NCBI RefSeq assembly: GCF_900626145.1
Contig: NZ_LR130817.1
Coordinates: 1,083,562-1,147,561 of the forward strand
From: Intestinimonas timonensis
GTDB lineage: Bacteria; Bacillota; Clostridia; Oscillospirales; Oscillospiraceae
Reading direction: 5' to 3'
Length of the DNA: 64,000 bases
Shown: positions 49,990 to 60,243 of the stretch, piece by piece
How positions within the stretch are numbered: the first letter of the stretch is position 1
How the letters are laid out: each line of letters opens with the position of its first letter
Notes under the pieces: model-generated
Told to the model about the DNA's origin: nothing
The model's input: only the letters and a program-made list of their open reading frames with translations
Database searches by the model: none
Program-made: the position numbers and the translations under genes

Positions 49990-52401
49990 TTACTGCTTCA
50001 AATCCAGGGAGCGCACCGTCCCCTGGGCGGGCTCAGATACGGCCTCCAGATTGGGCAGGGCCTGGGTCCCGTCCGTCTCCAGCACCACCGAGAGCACCTG
50101 GTCCACCTGCTCCACCGGTATGAACTTCAGCGCTGCCCGAACGGTCTGGTCGATCTCCTCCAGGTCACCCACATTGTCGGCGGGGATGAGCACCGTCTTC
50201 ATGCCGTTGCGCAGGGCGGCCATGGTTTTCTCCCGCAGGCCGCCAATAGGCAGTACTCTGCCTCGTAAAGTAACTTCACCTGTCATTGCTACATCCTGCC
50301 GCACCGGCGTATTGGTGAGGGCGGAGACCATAGCGGTGGTGATGGTAATGCCCGCCGAGGGCCCATCCTTTGGCACAGCTCCTTCCGGGAAGTGGACATG
50401 GATGTCTTTGGTCTTGTAGAAATCCTCGTCAATGCCCAGGCACTGGGCCCTGCTGCGGATATAGCTCAGGGCCGCCTTGGCGGACTCCTTCATCACATCG
50501 CCCAGATTGCCGGTGAGCTCCACCTTACCCGTACCTGGCACCACATTGACCTCTACCTGGAGCATTTCGCCGCCCACCTGAGTCCAGGCCAAACCGTTGA
50601 CCACACCCACCAGGCTTTCGGTCTCCCGGCGGTCCGGATGGTAGGGCTTTGGGCCCAAAAATCCTTCCAGATCAGAGGCTGTCAAGGAGATTTGCTTCGC
50701 ATCTCCGGAGACGATCTCCATGGCGGCTTTCCGACAAAGAGCACCGATCCGCCGCTCCAGAACCCGGACGCCGGACTCTCTGGTGTAACCAGTGATGAGG
50801 GCCCGGATGGCGTCGTCGGTGAGCTTAAGCTGGGACTTCTTCAGACCGTGGCGCTTGCGCTCCTTGGGCAGCAAATGCTCCTTGGCGATCTGGAGCTTCT
50901 CCTCATCGGTATAGCTGGAGAGCTCAATGACCTCCATCCGGTCCAGCAGCGGCCTGGGGATGGTATCGGTGGTGTTGGCGGTGGTGATGAAGAATACCTC
51001 AGAGAGATCGAAGGGCACCTCCAGGAAGTTGTCCCGGAATGTACTGTTCTGCTCCCCGTCCAGCACCTCCAACAGAGCAGAGGCCGGATCGCCGTGGATA
51101 TCAGAGGCCAACTTGTCAATCTCATCCAGCAGCAGCAGTGGGTTACAGCTCCCCGCCCGGCGGATACCATCGATGATGCGGCCAGGCATAGCGCCCACAT
51201 AGGTCTTCCGGTGACCCCGGATCTCGGCCTCATCGTGGACACCGCCCAGAGAGATCCGCGTCAGCTTCCGGCCGGTGGCACGGGCCACCGACATAGCGAT
51301 GGAGGTCTTTCCCACACCCGGCGGTCCCACCAGGCAAATCACCTGTCCTTTGAGCTCAGGTGCCAGCTGCCGCACGGCCAGAAACTCCAGGATGCGCTCC
51401 TTCACCTTCTGAAGACCATAGTGGTCGGCGTCCAGCGCCTTCCGGGCCGCTGCCACATCGGTGCGCTCCCTGGTATGCTTGTTCCAGGGCAGGTCCAATA
51501 GCACATCCAGATAGTTCCGGATGACGGTGGCCTCGGCGGAGCCAAAGGGCTGTTTGGCCAGCCGTGAGAGTTCCTTCTCCGCCTTTTTGGCCGCCTCCTC
51601 CGGAAGGTGGGCTTTCTCAATGCGGGCACGGTACTCGTCCTGCTCGCTGTCGCCGTCCTCGCTCTCCCCCAGCTCTTGCCGGAGGACCTTGAGTTGCTCA
51701 CGCAGGACATAGTCTCGCTGATTGTCGGACAACTGCTCCCGGACCTTGGACTGAACCTCCTGCTCCAACTCCAGGATAGAGACCTCCCGGCTCAGGGCAT
51801 GGGCCAGCTTGGTAAGTCGCCGCACAGGCTGGAGCTCCTCCAGGATGGCCTGCTTATCTGAAGCCCGCATGGCGATGTTCTGGGCGATATAATCGGCGAT
51901 ATAGCCGGGGTCCTCACTGGAGAGCACGCTGATGAGCACATCCCCGGTCATGCGGGGAGAGAGCTCGGCGTAGCGTTCAAAGAGCTCGTAAGTACTGCGG
52001 ATGAGAGCCTCGGTCTTGGGAGTGTTACGGGTGTGCTCAGGCGCTGGAAGCACCTCCACCTCTCCCTGGAGGAAGGGTGTTGTCTTGCCCAGACTCACCA
52101 GCCGCCCCCGGGAGGAGCCCTCCACCATGACGCGCACGTTGTCTCCCGGCAGACGGAGAATCTGCTTGACGTTAGAGACGGTGCCAACGGTATAAAGGTC
52201 CTTCTCCCCCGGCTCCTCCACAGTAAGGTCACGCTGGGCCACCAGAAAGATGGGCAGGCCCTCAGTCATGGCCTCATCCAGGGCCTTGATGGAGGCACCC
52301 CGACCCACATCAAAGTGGAGAAGCATATTGGGGAAAATGGTCAGGCCCCGGAGCGCCAGCACCGGCATGGTGGTAATGGTATTGGGTTCAATGGTCATCA
52401 T
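49990..52401 (-). CDS. lon: ATP-dependent protease La
   Basis: Lon degrades misfolded and regulatory proteins. The protein has 803 residues: the N-terminal substrate domain (VLALRGLTIFPNMLLHF), an AAA+ module (CLVGPPGVGKTSIAMSVA and LLLDEIDKLASD) and the C-terminal Ser-Lys protease (PKDGPSAGITITTAM with the catalytic serine). The start MMTIEPN at 52401 is preceded by AGGAAGTG. A terminator lies between clpX and lon, so lon may have its own weaker supply. Confidence 0.98.
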   Translation of the reverse strand: MMTIEPNTITTMPVLALRGLTIFPNMLLHFDVGRGASIKALDEAMTEGLPIFLVAQRDLTVEEPGEKDLYTVGTVSNVKQILRLPGDNVRVMVEGSSRGRLVSLGKTTPFLQGEVEVLPAPEHTRNTPKTEALIRSTYELFERYAELSPRMTGDVLISVLSSEDPGYIADYIAQNIAMRASDKQAILEELQPVRRLTKLAHALSREVSILELEQEVQSKVREQLSDNQRDYVLREQLKVLRQELGESEDGDSEQDEYRARIEKAHLPEEAAKKAEKELSRLAKQPFGSAEATVIRNYLDVLLDLPWNKHTRERTDVAAARKALDADHYGLQKVKERILEFLAVRQLAPELKGQVICLVGPPGVGKTSIAMSVARATGRKLTRISLGGVHDEAEIRGHRKTYVGAMPGRIIDGIRRAGSCNPLLLLDEIDKLASDIHGDPASALLEVLDGEQNSTFRDNFLEVPFDLSEVFFITTANTTDTIPRPLLDRMEVIELSSYTDEEKLQIAKEHLLPKERKRHGLKKSQLKLTDDAIRALITGYTRESGVRVLERRIGALCRKAAMEIVSGDAKQISLTASDLEGFLGPKPYHPDRRETESLVGVVNGLAWTQVGGEMLQVEVNVVPGTGKVELTGNLGDVMKESAKAALSYIRSRAQCLGIDEDFYKTKDIHVHFPEGAVPKDGPSAGITITTAMVSALTNTPVRQDVAMTGEVTLRGRVLPIGGLREKTMAALRNGMKTVLIPADNVGDLEEIDQTVRAALKFIPVEQVDQVLSVVLETDGTQALPNLEAVSEPAQGTVRSLDLKQ

Positions 52402-52412
52402 GGATCACTTCC

Positions 52413-52452
52413 TAAAAACAAGCAGGACGGGAGACTTGCCCCCGTCCTGCTC
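52413..52452. terminator. Terminator between clpX and lon
   Basis: AGCAGGACGGG and CCCGTCCTGCT pair around a nine-base loop and TTGTTTTTA follows on the minus strand. The lon ribosome-binding site lies directly after it, so clpX transcripts end, at least partly, just before lon. Confidence 0.8.
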
Positions 52453-52462
52453 TTTCGCTTTT

Positions 52463-53779
52463 TTAAGATACGTTGCTCTGGGTCCTCAGACCTCCGTGCT
52501 CAGCCCGGAGAGCCGCGCCGCCCAGACGGGGACGGGCGGGCCGGTCCGGATCTCGGATCAGCTCCGGCTGCGCCCGGTCAGTGACACAGGCCGGGGTGAT
52601 GATTACTTTGGCGATGGTGCTGTCGGAAGGCACGTCGTACATGACCTGAGTCATAACCTCCTCCAGCACTGCCCGGAGCCCTCGGGCACCGATACCACGC
52701 TCGATGGCCTTCTCGGCCACGGCGGTAAGGGCCTCCGGCTGGAACTCCAGCTCCACCTCGTCATACTCCAGCAGCTTCTTATACTGCTTCACAAGAGCGT
52801 TCTTGGGCTCAGTGAGAATACGCACCAGCTGCTCCTTCCCCAGGGATTGGAGGGCAGTAATGACGGGCAGACGTCCCACCAGCTCGGGGATGATGCCGAA
52901 TTTCAGAAGATCATGGGGCTGGATCTCCCGCAGAAGCGCCGAGATATCCCGCTCCTTCTTGCTCTCGATCTCGGCACCAAAGCCAATGGACTTCTTGTCC
53001 AGGCGCTGCTCGATGATCTTATCGATGCCGTCAAAGGCACCGCCGCAGATGAAGAGGATATTTTTGGTGTCGATCTGGATGAACTCCTGATGGGGGTGTT
53101 TACGGCCGCCCTGAGGGGGCACGTTGGCCACGGTACCTTCCAAGATCTTCAGCAGAGCCTGCTGGACACCCTCGCCAGATACGTCCCGGGTGATGGAGGT
53201 ATTCTCGCTCTTCCGGGCGATCTTGTCAATCTCATCCACGTAGATGATGCCCCGCTGAGCCAGCTCAATGTCGTAGTCAGCGGCCTGGACCAGACGAAGA
53301 AGAATATTCTCCACGTCGTCGCCTACATAGCCAGCCTCGGTAAGGGTGGTGGCATCGGCAATGGCAAAGGGCACCTTCAGGATCCGGGCCAGAGTCTGGG
53401 CAAAGAGGGTCTTGCCGCAGCCTGTGGGACCCATGAGGAGGATATTGCTCTTCTGGAGCTCCACATCGTCCCCACCGCCAAAATAGATGCGCTTATAGTG
53501 GTTGTAGACCGCCACGGAAAGCGCTACCTTGGCCGCCTCCTGACCGATGATATACTCGTCCAGCACATCCCGGATCTCACGGGGCGTGGGGATCACATCC
53601 GGGATGTCGGCCCGATCCTCGATCGGCTCGTCGCCCGCTTCGTCCAGAATGCTCATGCACAGCTGGACACACTCATTGCAGATATAAGCCCCAGGTCCGG
53701 CGATGATCCGGGCCACCTGCTCCTGGTGCTTCCCGCAGAAGGAGCAACGGACCGACCGTTTGTCGTCGTTTTTAGGCAT
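52463..53779 (-). CDS. clpX: ATP-dependent Clp protease ATP-binding subunit ClpX
   Basis: ClpX unfolds substrates and feeds them to ClpP. The protein has 438 residues: an N-terminal zinc domain ([10 protein letters not shown] and CNECVQLC), Walker [28 protein letters not shown] and sensor motifs. The last 40 residues are rich in Arg/Pro/Ala ([17 protein letters not shown]), a tail longer than in Bacillus. ATG at 53779 is chosen on the zinc domain. The 150-base gap to clpP is strongly structured, with GGCATGGC/GCCATGCC, but has no T-run. Confidence 0.98.
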   Translation of the reverse strand: MPKNDDKRSVRCSFCGKHQEQVARIIAGPGAYICNECVQLCMSILDEAGDEPIEDRADIPDVIPTPREIRDVLDEYIIGQEAAKVALSVAVYNHYKRIYFGGGDDVELQKSNILLMGPTGCGKTLFAQTLARILKVPFAIADATTLTEAGYVGDDVENILLRLVQAADYDIELAQRGIIYVDEIDKIARKSENTSITRDVSGEGVQQALLKILEGTVANVPPQGGRKHPHQEFIQIDTKNILFICGGAFDGIDKIIEQRLDKKSIGFGAEIESKKERDISALLREIQPHDLLKFGIIPELVGRLPVITALQSLGKEQLVRILTEPKNALVKQYKKLLEYDEVELEFQPEALTAVAEKAIERGIGARGLRAVLEEVMTQVMYDVPSDSTIAKVIITPACVTDRAQPELIRDPDRPARPRLGGAALRAEHGGLRTQSNVS

Positions 53780-53929
53780 GGGTTTCACCTCTTTGTTTGG
53801 GCCCAATGGCCCAGGGTCAGGCATGGCGGCGCCATGCCCCGAAACGCGGTCAAGAGGAGCGAAGGCCTCGGTCTCCGCTCCCCTTTCCACTCCGTCCTGG
53901 TCCGGCAAGGCCGTCCGGGACAGTATTCA

Positions 53930-54520
53930 TCACTTTCTGGTGATGACCTTGTCGATAAGGCCGTAAGACACGGCCTCGTCGGCGGACATAAAGTTGTCGC
54001 GCTCACAATCGGCGGTGACCACCTCGATGGGCTTGCCGGTGTTCTCGGACAGGATGTGGTTCATCCGCTTCTTGATAATCTCCAGCCGTTTGAGGTGGAT
54101 GGCCATGTCCGTGATCTGGCCCTGGGTGCCAGCCGAAGGCTGGTGGATCATAATCTCCGCGTTGGGCAGGGCAAAGCGCTTGCCCTTGGCGCCGGAGGAG
54201 AGCAGGAAGGCACCCATGCTGGCGGCCATGCCGATACAGATGGTGGACACATCGCACTTGACGTACTGCATGGTGTCATAGATGGCCATGCCGTCGGTAA
54301 CGGAACCGCCGGGGCTGTTGATGTAGAACTGGATATCCTTGTCCGGGTCCTGTGCCTCCAGGTAGAGGAGCTGGGCCACAACCAGGCTGGCGGTGGTGGC
54401 ATTAACCTCCTCACCCAGGAAGACGATCCGGTCGTTGAGCAGCCGGGAGAAGATGTCGTAGGAACGCTCTCCCCGGTTGGTCTGCTCCACCACGTAGGGT
54501 ACAAGGCTGGATTGGAACAT
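53930..54520 (-). CDS. clpP: ATP-dependent Clp protease proteolytic subunit
   Basis: ClpP is the serine protease chamber. The protein has 196 residues with the active serine in [19 protein letters not shown] and the histidine in [12 protein letters not shown]; the aspartate follows in the 160-180 region. It starts [20 protein letters not shown] after the initiator. AAGGAG lies about 11 bases before the ATG. Order is tig-clpP-clpX. Confidence 0.98.
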   Translation of the reverse strand: MFQSSLVPYVVEQTNRGERSYDIFSRLLNDRIVFLGEEVNATTASLVVAQLLYLEAQDPDKDIQFYINSPGGSVTDGMAIYDTMQYVKCDVSTICIGMAASMGAFLLSSGAKGKRFALPNAEIMIHQPSAGTQGQITDMAIHLKRLEIIKKRMNHILSENTGKPIEVVTADCERDNFMSADEAVSYGLIDKVITRK

Positions 54521-54609
54521 AGCGATAAAATCTCCTTTTTCCGCTGGCCCTTTCCGGGCCGAAAACAGTGTACGCTGGAAAGTATGCCCAAATAGAGGGT
54601 GGTTATTCC

Positions 54610-56013
54610 TTACTCGGCAGACTCCTCGGTCTTGTCAGGGGTACCCTTCTTGGCACGGGGGGCACGCTTCTTGGGAGCGGCCTCACCCTCAGCGGCAGGC
54701 TCCTCCTCCTTGGCGGCCTTCTTCTTGGTGGTCTTCTGGGGCTTCTCAGCCTTAGCCTCGGCCTTCACCAGCTCCATAGCCTTCCGGCGCAGGAGGGTAG
54801 CCTTCACGTCCTCAGCGTCGGCAGCGGCCTTGACCTGGTCCACCTCCATGCCGTACTGCTCGGCCAGAGCCTTATACTCGGCCTCCAGCTCCTCATCAGT
54901 GACGGTCATGTTCTCGGCAGCGGCCACGGCATCCAGCGCCATCTCGATCTTAATCTGATGCTCGGCTGCAGCCTTGGCCTGCTCACGCATGGCGTCCAGA
55001 GTCTGGCCGGTCATCTGCAGGTACTGCTGGAAGGGCAGGCCCTGGCGCTCAAAGCGGTCGGCGTACTCCTGGAGCACCTGATCGCCGCGGAAGTCAATCA
55101 TGGCCTGGGGCAGCTCAACCTTCAGCTCGCCAATCAGGGCGTCGGTGACGGCATCCTCGAAAGCGTGCTGAGCGGCGTGCTCACGGCGCTCACGCAGCTT
55201 GTTTTCCAGGTCCTTCTTGAACTCCTCCAGGGTGTCGAACTCGGACACGTCCTTGGCGAACTCATCGTCCACCACGGGAGCCTGGGGCTCCTTCACCTCG
55301 TGGACCTTCACCTTGAAGACCACGGCCTTGCCGGCCAGCTCGGGAGTGTACTCCTCGGGGAAGGTGACGTCCAGGTCCTTCTCGTCGCCGGGCTTCATGC
55401 CCACAACGCCCTCTTCAAAGCCGGGGATGAAGGAGTGGGAGCCCAGCTCCAGGGCATGGTTCTCACCCTTGCCGCCCTCGAAGGGCACGCCGTCCTTGAA
55501 ACCCTCGAAGTCAATGAGGACGGTGTCGCCCTCCTTGGCCTCGCGCTCCACGTTCACCAGACGGGTGGCCCGCTGGATGTAGGGCTTGAGCTCGTTCTCC
55601 ACGTCCTCGGCGGTGATCTCCACCTCTTCCTTGGAAGCGGTCAGGCCCTTGTAGTTGCCGATCTCAAAGGGAGGACGGACAGTGACCAGAGCCTTAAAGG
55701 TGAAGCCATCCTTGCCAACCTCCAGGACCTCCACCTTGGGATAGGCCACGGGGTCCAGGCCCTCCTGCTCCACAGCCTGAGCATAAGCGGTAGGATAGAG
55801 CTCGTCGATGGCGTCCTGGTAGAACACGCCGGAGCCATACATGCCCTCAATGATCTTCCGGGGGGCATGGCCCTTCCGGAAGCCGGGGACAGCAATGCTC
55901 TTCCGGTTCTTGCGATAGACCTTGTCCACCGCGGCCTCAAACTCCTCGGCGCCCACCTCGATGACCAGCTCGACGGCGCTGTTCTCCTGATTTTCTTTAC
56001 TCTTGACGTTCAT
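54610..56013 (-). CDS. tig: Trigger factor
   Basis: Trigger factor is the ribosome-bound chaperone and prolyl isomerase. The protein has 467 residues: ribosome-binding domain (about 1-110, with [14 protein letters not shown] as the ribosome-docking signature), PPIase domain (about 160-245, with [14 protein letters not shown]) and helical chaperone arms. The last 50-60 residues are Lys/Ala/Glu-rich with Pro ([20 protein letters not shown]), an unusual charged tail. AGGAGGAAGTAAGTAG precedes the ATG. It heads the tig-clpP-clpX series. Confidence 0.98.
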   Translation of the reverse strand: MNVKSKENQENSAVELVIEVGAEEFEAAVDKVYRKNRKSIAVPGFRKGHAPRKIIEGMYGSGVFYQDAIDELYPTAYAQAVEQEGLDPVAYPKVEVLEVGKDGFTFKALVTVRPPFEIGNYKGLTASKEEVEITAEDVENELKPYIQRATRLVNVEREAKEGDTVLIDFEGFKDGVPFEGGKGENHALELGSHSFIPGFEEGVVGMKPGDEKDLDVTFPEEYTPELAGKAVVFKVKVHEVKEPQAPVVDDEFAKDVSEFDTLEEFKKDLENKLRERREHAAQHAFEDAVTDALIGELKVELPQAMIDFRGDQVLQEYADRFERQGLPFQQYLQMTGQTLDAMREQAKAAAEHQIKIEMALDAVAAAENMTVTDEELEAEYKALAEQYGMEVDQVKAAADAEDVKATLLRRKAMELVKAEAKAEKPQKTTKKKAAKEEEPAAEGEAAPKKRAPRAKKGTPDKTEESAE

Positions 56014-56123
56014 CTACTTACTTCCTCCTGAATGTGTAATATCAGAATCCTATCTATAGTACCAAATCTTTTTGGACTTTTCCACTCTTTTTTTCAAAAT
56101 CGGAAAAATTCTTCTCTGCTCCT

Positions 56124-56813
56124 TTACGGAAGCACCAGTTTGGGCACGAAGCGCAGGTAGTCAGCGGCCACCAAACGGTAGTCCACTCCATTGCGTTCTC
56201 CTTCAATGGCCAGCCGGTGACTTCCGCCGTGAAGGTGGCCGTAAAAGCATCGCTCCACTCCGTAACGCTCCAGCAGTGCCAGAATCTCAGGGCAGGTATA
56301 GCCCTGGTAGAGGGGCGGATAATGGAGAAAACACAGCTTGGGTCTCTCCCCCGCTGCCTTCAGCGATGCCTCCAGGCGGATCAACTCCCGATTAAAGACC
56401 TTCTCATTGTGCCCCTGCTGGTCCTCCTCATAGAACCATCCGCGGGTACCGCACAGGGCAACGTTCCCGTAGAAGTGACAGTTATTGTGAAGGATGTCCA
56501 GGGTCTGAAAACCGTTTTCGGCAAAAAACTTCTTCATCTTTGAGGCGGTGGTCCACCAGTAGTCATGATTACCCTTCAGCAGAAGCTTTCGCCGGCCTGG
56601 CAGGGCGTCCAGCCATGCAAAGTCTGGTTTGGCCTGCTCCAGGCTCATCCCCCAGGAGATGTCCCCGCACAGGACCACCGTGTCCTCCTCTCCTACCACA
56701 CCGAAGCCGGCGGAGAGCTTTTCTACATATCCCTCCCAGGTGCCGCCAAAGACGTCCATAGGCTTGTTTGCCCCCAGAGAGAGATGGGGGTCGCCCAAGG
56801 CGAATAGGGCCAT
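56124..56813 (-). CDS. Calcineurin-like metallophosphoesterase
   Basis: A 229-residue metal-dependent phosphoesterase. FALGDPHLSLG (DxH), VVLCGDISWGMSL (GD), LLKGNHDYWW (GNHD), LCFLHYPPLY and CFYGHLHGGSH give the full set of metal ligands. The family covers nucleotide phosphodiesterases and protein phosphatases; substrate is unknown. It follows thrC by 19 bases, and a 110-base AT-rich gap holding the tig 5' region separates it from tig. Confidence 0.93.
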   Translation of the reverse strand: MALFALGDPHLSLGANKPMDVFGGTWEGYVEKLSAGFGVVGEEDTVVLCGDISWGMSLEQAKPDFAWLDALPGRRKLLLKGNHDYWWTTASKMKKFFAENGFQTLDILHNNCHFYGNVALCGTRGWFYEEDQQGHNEKVFNRELIRLEASLKAAGERPKLCFLHYPPLYQGYTCPEILALLERYGVERCFYGHLHGGSHRLAIEGERNGVDYRLVAADYLRFVPKLVLP

Positions 56814-56832
56814 GGGGCCACCTCCTTCTTTC

Positions 56833-58320
56833 TTACTGGAGCATCTCCAGCACGCGGTCGGACATATTCTCCTTCTCGGTGACCTGCTGGAACCGAATTT
56901 CCTTCCCTTTCAGGTTTGCAAGAGGGGCGGGAACCGGCTCGCCGGTAACCTTGGAGAGCTGGTCCAGGATATCAGTGCCGGCGGCCAGATCAGTGACCCC
57001 AAGAGCACCCAGCACATTGTCACAGAACTTGAAGGGGCTGGCGGTGGAGACCACCACGGTGGGCGTATCATCCCCGGTCTCCCGCCGGTACTCCTCCAGC
57101 ACATGGAAGGCCACAGCCGTGTGGGTATCGATGAGGTAGTTCTTTTCCTTCCATATTTTGGCGATCATGGCCTGGGTCTCAGCGTCGCCGCAGCACCCGG
57201 CGGCAAAGTTCTTGTCCAACTGCTTTTTCACCTTCTCGCTGACCTCGTAGCGGCCTTCGGTGGCCAGCGCGGACATGTACTCCTTCACAGCAACGTCATC
57301 CCGCTCCGTAAACTCGAAGAGCATCCGCTCCAGATTGGAAGAGATCAGGATGTCCATGGAGGGAGACATGGTATTGTAGAAGGGCCGGTTCCGGTCATAC
57401 ACGCCGGTCTTGATGAAGTCCGTGAGAACGTTGTTCTGGTTGGAGGCACAGATGAGCTTGTGGATGGGCACCCCCATCTGCTTGGCGTAGTAGGCCGAGA
57501 GGATGTTGCCGAAATTGCCCGTGGGCACACAGACGTTGATAGGATCGCCCTTCTGGACCTTGCCCTCCTTGAGGAGATCACAATAGGCCGAGATGTAATA
57601 GACGATCTGCGGCAGAATGCGTCCCCAGTTGATGGAGTTGGCCGAGGAGAAGAAATAGCCGCGGCCAGCCAGGGTATCCCGAAGCGCTGCATCAGAGAAG
57701 AGCCGTTTCACGCCGGTCTGAGCATCGTCAAAGTTGCCCACCACGGCGCACACGCCTACATTCTCGCCCTCCTGGGTCTGCATCTGGAGCTGCTGGATGT
57801 CAGAGACACCGTCCTTGGGATAGAACACCAGAATACGGGTCCGGTCCACATCCTTGAAGCCCTCCAGAGCGGCCTTACCAGTATCTCCCGAAGTGGCCAC
57901 CAGGATACACACGGTCTTCTGCTCCTCATTCTTGCTCAGAGAAGCCGAGAGCAGGTGAGGTAGCATCTGAAGTGCCATATCCTTAAAGGCACAGGTGGGC
58001 CCGTGCCAGAGCTCCAGGCAGTAAGTCTTGTCATCCAACTGCCGCACCGGCGCCACCGCTTTGGTGTCGAACTTATCGGGACCGTAGGCCCGGGTGGCGT
58101 AAGCGGAGAGTTCGGAGGCCGTGAAATCGTCCAGATAAGAACCCATCACAAAGACCGCACGTTGCTGATAGGACATGTCGGTCATAGTTTTGAGCCCGTT
58201 TGGCGAGAGCTTGGGCAGCACTTCCGGTGTCAGCAGACCGCCGTCCAGGGCAAGCCCCTGGGCAATCGCCTGGGCCGCGCTGCATTTCTGATTTTTGTTT
58301 CTTGTGCTTACATACTGCAT
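56833..58320 (-). CDS. thrC: Threonine synthase
   Basis: ThrC converts O-phosphohomoserine to threonine with PLP. The protein has 495 residues, the longer bacterial/yeast-like form. The PLP lysine is in GPTCAFKDMALQML, and the phosphate loop region is VATSGDTGKAALEGF. GNFGNILSAYYAK follows. Its start overlaps the dipeptidase stop by 13 bases. hom and thrB are not in the window. Confidence 0.97.
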   Translation of the reverse strand: MQYVSTRNKNQKCSAAQAIAQGLALDGGLLTPEVLPKLSPNGLKTMTDMSYQQRAVFVMGSYLDDFTASELSAYATRAYGPDKFDTKAVAPVRQLDDKTYCLELWHGPTCAFKDMALQMLPHLLSASLSKNEEQKTVCILVATSGDTGKAALEGFKDVDRTRILVFYPKDGVSDIQQLQMQTQEGENVGVCAVVGNFDDAQTGVKRLFSDAALRDTLAGRGYFFSSANSINWGRILPQIVYYISAYCDLLKEGKVQKGDPINVCVPTGNFGNILSAYYAKQMGVPIHKLICASNQNNVLTDFIKTGVYDRNRPFYNTMSPSMDILISSNLERMLFEFTERDDVAVKEYMSALATEGRYEVSEKVKKQLDKNFAAGCCGDAETQAMIAKIWKEKNYLIDTHTAVAFHVLEEYRRETGDDTPTVVVSTASPFKFCDNVLGALGVTDLAAGTDILDQLSKVTGEPVPAPLANLKGKEIRFQQVTEKENMSDRVLEMLQ

Positions 58321-59243
58321 ACTTCGTTCACGACCCTCATCAAATTAGAATAAAAAACCTTCTCCAGCAAGGTTTCACTGTAATTGCGCCGAAGTAGGTG
58401 CTCATAGAGCTTTTCCATATCCTGAATGCCATTCATGCCCTGGGGCATGCTGGTGATTCCGTCCCAGTCACCACCCATAGACACGTTGTTCTCCCCGCCA
58501 AGGGCAAGGAAGTGCTCCAGGTGAGAGACCACCGTGTCAAAATCCGGGCCGTCTCCCAGGAAGCCGGTGTACATATTGAGGCCGGCCACTCCATTGGTGT
58601 TTATTATGGCAGTAAATTGCTCATCGGTCAAGTTCCTCGGATGAGGAAATACGGCCCGAGAATTGGAATGGGTGGCCACCACCGGCCGGTGGGTGATCTC
58701 CATCACGTCCCGGAAACCTGGATCGGACAGATGGGACACGTCCACCAGCATCCCCAGCTCCCCCATAGTCTTCACAAAGGCCCTCCCCTGCTCAGACAGG
58801 CCCCGGTCCGGCTCCTCGGCATTGGTACCAGAGAGCGCGTTGGGGTGATTCCAGGTGATGTTTACAATACGGACGCCCATCCGATGGGCCATTCGAAGCT
58901 TCTCCAGATCACAATCCAGTAGCTCCGCGCCTTCCGCAGACAAAAATGCTGCCGTCTTCCCGGCTGCAAAGGCTGCCTCGGCCTCCGCCCCGGTCCGACA
59001 GAAGGTCACCAAATCGGCATTGGCATCTATCTCACTCCGGAAGAGGGCGTATTCCTCCAAAAAGACCTCCCACAGGGACCGGCCAGGCATGTCCTCCGGT
59101 GAGCCAAAGGTGGCAAAGAACTGGGCCCAGCGGCCCTTGCCCCGCCGACGCTCCAGGTCCAGGTGACCGGTCTGGCGGCGAAGTCCGCCGCCCTCCAGGT
59201 AACATTTTAATATGGTATCACAGTGTCCGTCAAACAGATCCAT
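58308..59243 (-). CDS. Membrane dipeptidase (peptidase M19)
   Basis: A 311-residue zinc dipeptidase of the renal dipeptidase family. MDLFDGHCDTILKC (metal HxD), RIVNITWNHPNALSG, GMLVDVSHLSDPGFRDVM and PVVATHSNSRAVFPHPRNL are the conserved blocks carrying metal ligands. It probably cleaves dipeptides, possibly with D-residues. It starts two bases after yraN and overlaps thrC. Confidence 0.95.
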   Translation of the reverse strand: MDLFDGHCDTILKCYLEGGGLRRQTGHLDLERRRGKGRWAQFFATFGSPEDMPGRSLWEVFLEEYALFRSEIDANADLVTFCRTGAEAEAAFAAGKTAAFLSAEGAELLDCDLEKLRMAHRMGVRIVNITWNHPNALSGTNAEEPDRGLSEQGRAFVKTMGELGMLVDVSHLSDPGFRDVMEITHRPVVATHSNSRAVFPHPRNLTDEQFTAIINTNGVAGLNMYTGFLGDGPDFDTVVSHLEHFLALGGENNVSMGGDWDGITSMPQGMNGIQDMEKLYEHLLRRNYSETLLEKVFYSNLMRVVNEVCSM

Positions 59244-59245
59244 GG

Positions 59246-59614
59246 CTAAAACGCATCCTCTATGTAATTGATCTCCGGCTTCCTGGTAGCCATTCCCTCC
59301 GGGGCGTAGACCTCCGCCACATCGAACCGGGGCTGGAGTTCCGTTGGGTGCTCCAGCAAATAAAGCTGAGCCGCCGTCCGCACCCGTTCCTGTTTTCCGC
59401 GGTCCACGAAGGCCCTGGCCGGTGCAAACACAGCGTTTTTGCGAAGCTTCACTTCTGTAAAGGCAACATACTTGTCATTTACTGCAATCAGGTCGATCTC
59501 ACCGAACCGGCACTGCCAACCGGCAGCAACCACCCGCCATCCCCGAGCACGCAGCCATTCCGCCGTCTGGGTCTCTCCCCAGCGGCCCAGCAGCCGCCGG
59601 TCTCCCCCCATCAC
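59246..59614 (-). CDS. yraN: YraN family protein (UPF0102)
   Basis: A 122-residue predicted nuclease of the restriction-endonuclease-like fold. RRLLGRWGETQTAEWLRARG and the catalytic-looking FGEIDLIAVNDKYVAFTEVK (D and ExK) match UPF0102. Function is not established. It overlaps rnhB by four bases, the usual rnhB-yraN order. The start is a GTG at 59614 or the adjacent ATG. Confidence 0.93.
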   Translation of the reverse strand: MMGGDRRLLGRWGETQTAEWLRARGWRVVAAGWQCRFGEIDLIAVNDKYVAFTEVKLRKNAVFAPARAFVDRGKQERVRTAAQLYLLEHPTELQPRFDVAEVYAPEGMATRKPEINYIEDAF

Positions 59615-60243
59615 GGTGTCTCACCGCTGGCATAGAACTTTTTGAGAAAGCTCTTCCGGTGGATGGGGCAGGGACCATACTGCCGCAGCAGTTCATAGTG
59701 GCGCTTGGTGGGATAGCCCTTGTGGCGTTCAAACTCGTATTCCGGGTACACCTTGGCCATCTCCTCCATATACCGGTCCCGGCTTACCTTGGCCAGGACA
59801 GAGGCCGCCGCAATGTTGGCGCTAAGGCTGTCTCCCTTAATAACAGTGCGGTGTGGATAGGAGATTCCCTTGTCACGATTTCCGTCGATGAGGGCGAAAT
59901 CAGCCGCCGGGTCCAGAGCCCGGATGGCCCGGTCCATAGCCAGTAGGCGGGCGGATAAGATGTTGATCTCGTCGATGGTGGTTGCATCCACAGAGGTCAC
60001 CGCCCAGGCCACCGCCCTCTCGCGGATCTCGTCGAAGAGCCGGTCCCGCTGCTTGGGGGTCAGCTTTTTGGAGTCGTTGAGGCCCTCCGGGACCCAGCCC
60101 CAGGGCAGAATTACCGCTGCAGCGTATACATCTCCGGCCAGAGGGCCGGCCCCTGCCTCGTCGGCGCCGCAGATCATCAGGGCACCGTCCAGACGGCACT
60201 GGCTTTCAATTGCCCAGAGGTCACTCTGCTCCATCTGCTTCAT
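59611..60243 (-). CDS. rnhB: Ribonuclease HII
   Basis: RNase HII removes ribonucleotides and RNA primers from DNA. The protein has 210 residues from ATG 60243. The catalytic acids are in ICGADEAGAGPLAGDVYAAA; LNDSKKLTPKQRD and GDSLSANIAAASVLAKVSRD follow. I chose 60243 because AAGGAG lies nine bases upstream; an in-frame ATG at 60306 lies deep in ylqF. It overlaps ylqF by 23 bases. Confidence 0.96.
   Translation of the reverse strand: MKQMEQSDLWAIESQCRLDGALMICGADEAGAGPLAGDVYAAAVILPWGWVPEGLNDSKKLTPKQRDRLFDEIRERAVAWAVTSVDATTIDEINILSARLLAMDRAIRALDPAADFALIDGNRDKGISYPHRTVIKGDSLSANIAAASVLAKVSRDRYMEEMAKVYPEYEFERHKGYPTKRHYELLRQYGPCPIHRKSFLKKFYASGETP

Noticed and set aside
53780..53929. Possible terminator between clpP and clpX
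   Set aside because: GGCATGGC/GCCATGCC and other stems exist but no T-run follows, so I treat it as a structured intercistronic region.
52250..54595. 781-codon plus-strand frame opposite lon start, clpX and clpP
   Set aside because: Same reason; the minus strand shows catalytic motifs of Lon, ClpX and ClpP, and the plus frame has none and no ribosome-binding site.
54568..56031. 487-codon plus-strand Leu/Gly-rich frame opposite tig
   Set aside because: It arises from the repetitive codon use of trigger factor on the opposite strand.
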